Assembly: GCA_012845835.1 (NCBI GenBank) | Contig: JABAKD010000002.1 | Coordinates: 25,090,518 to 25,154,517 of the forward strand | Source: Undaria pinnatifida | Taxonomy: Eukaryota; Sar; Phaeophyceae; Laminariales; Alariaceae | DNA length: 64,000 nt | Direction: 5' to 3' | Part shown: one piece after another, positions 61,256-64,000 of the stretch | Numbering within the stretch: position 1 is the stretch's first letter | Layout of the letters: the number at the start of each line of letters is the position of its first letter | Translations under genes and position numbers: made by a program | The notes under the pieces: model-generated | Seen by the model: the letters and a program-made list of their open reading frames with translations, nothing else | Databases searched by the model: none | What the model was told of the DNA's origin: nothing

Positions 61256-63596
61256 TTATCTGTCGGAGAATATAATTCGCGGTTTATCCTCGACGTTCGA
61301 CGTACGTAGGGGGCACCGGGGACCAAAAAATACGCTGTAGCTTTCGTGCTGTACTTCAGGTTTGCTAAACCAATGAATGTCAGTACAACGTAGGCTTTCG
61401 TTCTTTCCTTCGAAGAAAAAACGTTTTCGGCGCCAAACTGGTGAAGGTATAAGCACAAAACAATTCGGCGGGAGACGGCTAGCGCACCTGGCAAGGCTAC
61501 CGTCTTGACTGGAGTCGCTGTCGTCGCTACTTTCACTGTCAGACGAAGAGTCCGAAAGGTTCCGTGACCGCGACCTTGATCGGGACCGGGGTGGAGATCG
61601 GTTCGAAGTGTTATGGTACGGTCGACGAAGTACCACCTCCCGGCCGCGGTCTTCAGGTACGGTCACCCGAAAGGTGGGCACCCGATCTAATTCACCGTGG
61701 CCGCGGCCGCGACCCCCCCTCCCGGTGTTTTTTCCATAACTGGACCCAGCTGCCCCCCGAGCTTCGCGAGACCTTCTTCCCGCCCCTCCTCCGTTTCGCT
61801 GCGTGCCCCCTCGCCTGTCTTTATCCGAGCGAGGATCGCGAAAGTCACCACCCTTGCCGCCGCCTCCGCCTACGCCTCCGCCGCCGGCAGTGTCGGGGTC
61901 TCGAAACCATCGGGGGCGAGTTCTAGGGCGAAGGTTGAACCTGGCACCGCCGGCAATTTTTCCGGCTGGTCGGCGGTAACAGCAGGAGTCGCGCCATGCG
62001 AACAGTAAAATAGCAAGGGCACGTGCAATTGATGGTTTCAGACGTAAAGGTGTGGAAGTTGGTGTAAAGGAACCTCATCCAGCGACTCTGGATAGGGTAA
62101 TATATCGGGAAAACGAATTATCTTACAGAATCTATATGGGACACCCAATCCATACAGACATGTCTGCCTCTGTATTTTGTTTTACCGCTAGCAATCAGGT
62201 CAGTGCTGCATGTGGCGTCGAGGGACACACCCGTATATCCTCGGGTTAACTACAAATGTGTAGGCATGCATGTTGTTACGCGAACCAAAACACATACCCC
62301 ACATAGCCCTGAAAACGTCACCGACTACGACGCACATATGCTATATGCGTATCTAATGCGTTTGTTTTCACTTTAATTTGTTGATCATGGTCCATCTATC
62401 GAACCGGGGGTGCAGCGATTCTCACCCCTGACTCGTGCTGAAGCGTGTAGGTGTAGTATTTGAATCCATCTAATCAGCCGGGTGTGCAGCGGTGCTGCCC
62501 TCAGGCTCCTGCTAAGACTAAGAGTCCAGCAGAAGCCCGGGGCCAGCATCGCTGCACACAGGGCGAGCCACTCACAGCACTACACTTATACCCCTGAGCT
62601 CAGCAGGAGCCAAGGGCAAGTATCGCTGCACACCCGGCTCGGTAGATGGACCCGAACCAATAGAAAAGAGAGAAACATAGTGATATTGTATGCGTCGTAG
62701 CCGGCGACGCTCCCAATTTGTTTATGCTGTTACATATTATAGTTCAAGAAACAGCATGCAGGCCTACACATCGATAGCAAACCCGAGAACATGCCGGTGT
62801 GCCCCCCTACACCACGTACAGTAGCGTAAAAAACGGTCTACACACGAAGTTTGTTCGTTGCACCTACCCCCAAAATCATGGGATGCAAAACCTTTTTCAC
62901 TTCCCAAAGCAAACCAGTCACAGTCCCAACTACTACTACTGTAAGCACTCACGCAGTGGCTTTTGGTCGTGTCTCGCCATGAAGCTTTGTGCCTCTTCTG
63001 AAGTAGTAAAGGCCACGAAGCAGTAGTTCTCCCGGCCCTTGCGGGTGACCGTAACGTGAGCTCCTACCAAGACACGCGTGGACGAGACAGGCTCAAAATC
63101 AGAGCGTTTGCTAAACAAACGGTCAAATGCATCACATGAAAAACAAAAACAGCTGTGAGATCAACTAGTTCGCCAAAACTCAGATTTGCAAGCTGCGTGC
63201 GATGGTTCGATCGCGCGTGCATTTTGTCGAATCGTAGGCGCTCAGACGCGCTGTTCACACCACAAGCTGCGACATGTTATCTCGGTCGGGCGCGCCGTAA
63301 ATATCACTACGCGCAATACAATCTCTCGTTTGCTTGTGAAGTACGGTTGAAACGTGCGTCGCGATTCATAGTGGGACGTCACATTATGGGCAGCTTAGAT
63401 GTACCAGTACACGCGTATACACCGCACTAGACATGAGCTTAAGGACTGCTTTATGGTCATGTTTGTTACCTAATGACCCTTAAAATTTAAATCCAGAGTG
63501 GTGTACTTTAAAACTAAATGCGGGGGGCTTACCGTGCTTGAGGAAGAACCCCTCTATCGCAGCATGCGTCCATTCTTCCTGCGCAATGTCGGACAT
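61256..63596 (-). CDS. RRM-like, RGG and RS-rich RNA-binding protein
   Basis: Three exons in phase: 63596-63533, 63063-62953 and 61965-61256, about 294 residues. Exons 1 and 2 read EEWTHAAIEGFFLKHG, then VTVTRKGRENYCFVAF and TTSEEAQSFM. That fits helix 1 to helix 2 of an RNA-recognition motif, with an RNP1-like Tyr-Cys-Phe-Val-Ala-Phe. The first RRM strand is missing, though an in-frame TAA lies upstream of the ATG, so the motif looks short or starts in another exon. Exon 3 gives an Arg/Gly-rich stretch (GGGGVGGGGGKGGDF, GRGGRGRGHG) and then PPRSRSRSRSRNLSDSSSD, an RS domain. A nuclear splicing or mRNA-binding role is likely. The tail after SSDDSDSSQDG loses this character and a donor (GGTAGCC or AGGTGCG) follows, so the true 3' end may be spliced further left. 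The hAT element starts 115 bases beyond the stop. Confidence 0.75.
62515..62775 (+). repeat. Dispersed repeat family T, copy 3
   Basis: Contains AGAAGCCCGGGGCCAGCATC, CTCAGCAGGAGCC and AACAGCATGCAGGCCTACAC. It matches 17940-18165 in order. A reversed fragment lies just upstream at about 62255-62300. It sits in intron 2 of the RS-protein gene. Confidence 0.7.
63130..63230 (-). repeat. Dispersed repeat family C, copy 5
   Basis: Reverse orientation: ACAGCTGTGAGATCAAC, then CTCAGATTTGCAAGCTGCG and GATCGCGCG. It lies in intron 1 of the RS-protein gene and shows the family is spread over the whole window. Confidence 0.7.
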
Positions 63597-63724
63597 ATAC
63601 GAACATTGGCCAGCGGCAAATGGAAGAAATTAGTTGTCGGACGAAGTTCGTCATCATCATCACTAGTGGTTGATTCTAAATGCCATAGCTGTGAGTGATG
63701 CACACTATTGGGTTTTTTTCTTGG

Positions 63725-64000
63725 AGTGCCATGGGACACAACTGCCATGGGAGATAACCATGGACCGAACCATGGGTTACCCATGGGCGACCCATGGTTG
63801 ACCCGTAGTTGACTCATGAGTGACCTAGGGGCAACCCACGGCTGACCCATGGGTGACCCATAGGCTGCTCACCATAAATTCATGGGTGGTCCATGGGTTG
63901 CCCATAGGTTGCCCACCGGTCACCCATGTTTTTACATTATTAGCACATGGGTCACCAATGGGTCACCCATGAGTTCATTGGAGTACCCCAGGGGTTATCC
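63725..64000. repeat. Palindromic CCATGGG repeat array, open at the window end
   Basis: Dozens of irregular copies of ATGGGTTGCCCATGGG, ATGGGTGACCCATGG and related words, each partly self-complementary. The array runs past base 64000, so its size is unknown. Neither strand holds a convincing protein. Confidence 0.85.

Noticed and set aside
1-64000. CRISPR arrays or bacterial operons
   Set aside because: No regularly spaced identical repeats with unique spacers were seen, and all recognised genes are split by spliceosomal introns.

Overview
This window comes from an intron-rich eukaryotic nuclear genome. The likeliest source is a photosynthetic stramenopile, possibly a brown alga. The clue is the N-terminus deduced for the largest minus-strand gene: a hydrophobic signal-like stretch followed by a Ser-Ser/Phe junction and a downstream Ala-Pro. 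That resembles the ASA-FAP bipartite plastid signal of algae with red-derived secondary plastids. Mid-range base composition, introns mostly of 0.3 to 2.3 kb and dense short repeats also fit. The exact lineage is inference. I see no rRNA genes, no CRISPR array and no bacterial operon structure.

Layout. 1-15.2 kb: no recognisable host gene, packed with short dispersed repeats, minisatellites and a tRNA-like relic. 15.2-17.9 kb (+): a four-exon gene for a small fatty-acid-binding/lipocalin-like protein. 17.9-25.3 kb: gene-poor, with an inverted duplication of about 1.6 kb (a huge imperfect hairpin), a Ty1/copia-like gag fossil and a short TA-flanked MITE. 25.3-36.8 kb (-): a complete 13-exon Orn/Lys/Arg decarboxylase with a plastid-type presequence. 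37.2-44.4 kb (+): a divergent photolyase/cryptochrome-family gene in head-to-head arrangement with the decarboxylase, with a further plus-strand repeat-bearing exon at 47.2-47.8 kb. 47.8-50.6 kb: intergenic, with an old duplication. 50.6-59.2 kb (-): a gene related to TGS-type nucleoside (uridine) kinases, with a very long acidic N-terminal extension and no Walker A lysine. 59.3-61.1 kb: a hAT-type DNA transposon with 8-bp target-site duplications. 61.3-63.6 kb (-): a small gene for an RRM-like, RGG and RS-rich protein. 63.7-64 kb: a palindromic CCATGGG repeat running off the window.

How the genes relate: the decarboxylase and photolyase-like genes probably share a promoter region of about 325 bp. 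Otherwise the genes look functionally unrelated (polyamine/amino-acid metabolism, flavoprotein light response or repair, lipid binding, nucleotide-kinase fold, RNA binding).

Exon joins were read by eye. Each was accepted only when splice dinucleotides, reading phase and family alignment agreed. The weakest points are the 3' end of the photolyase-like gene, one 33-base exon of the kinase-like gene and the 3' end of the RS-protein gene.
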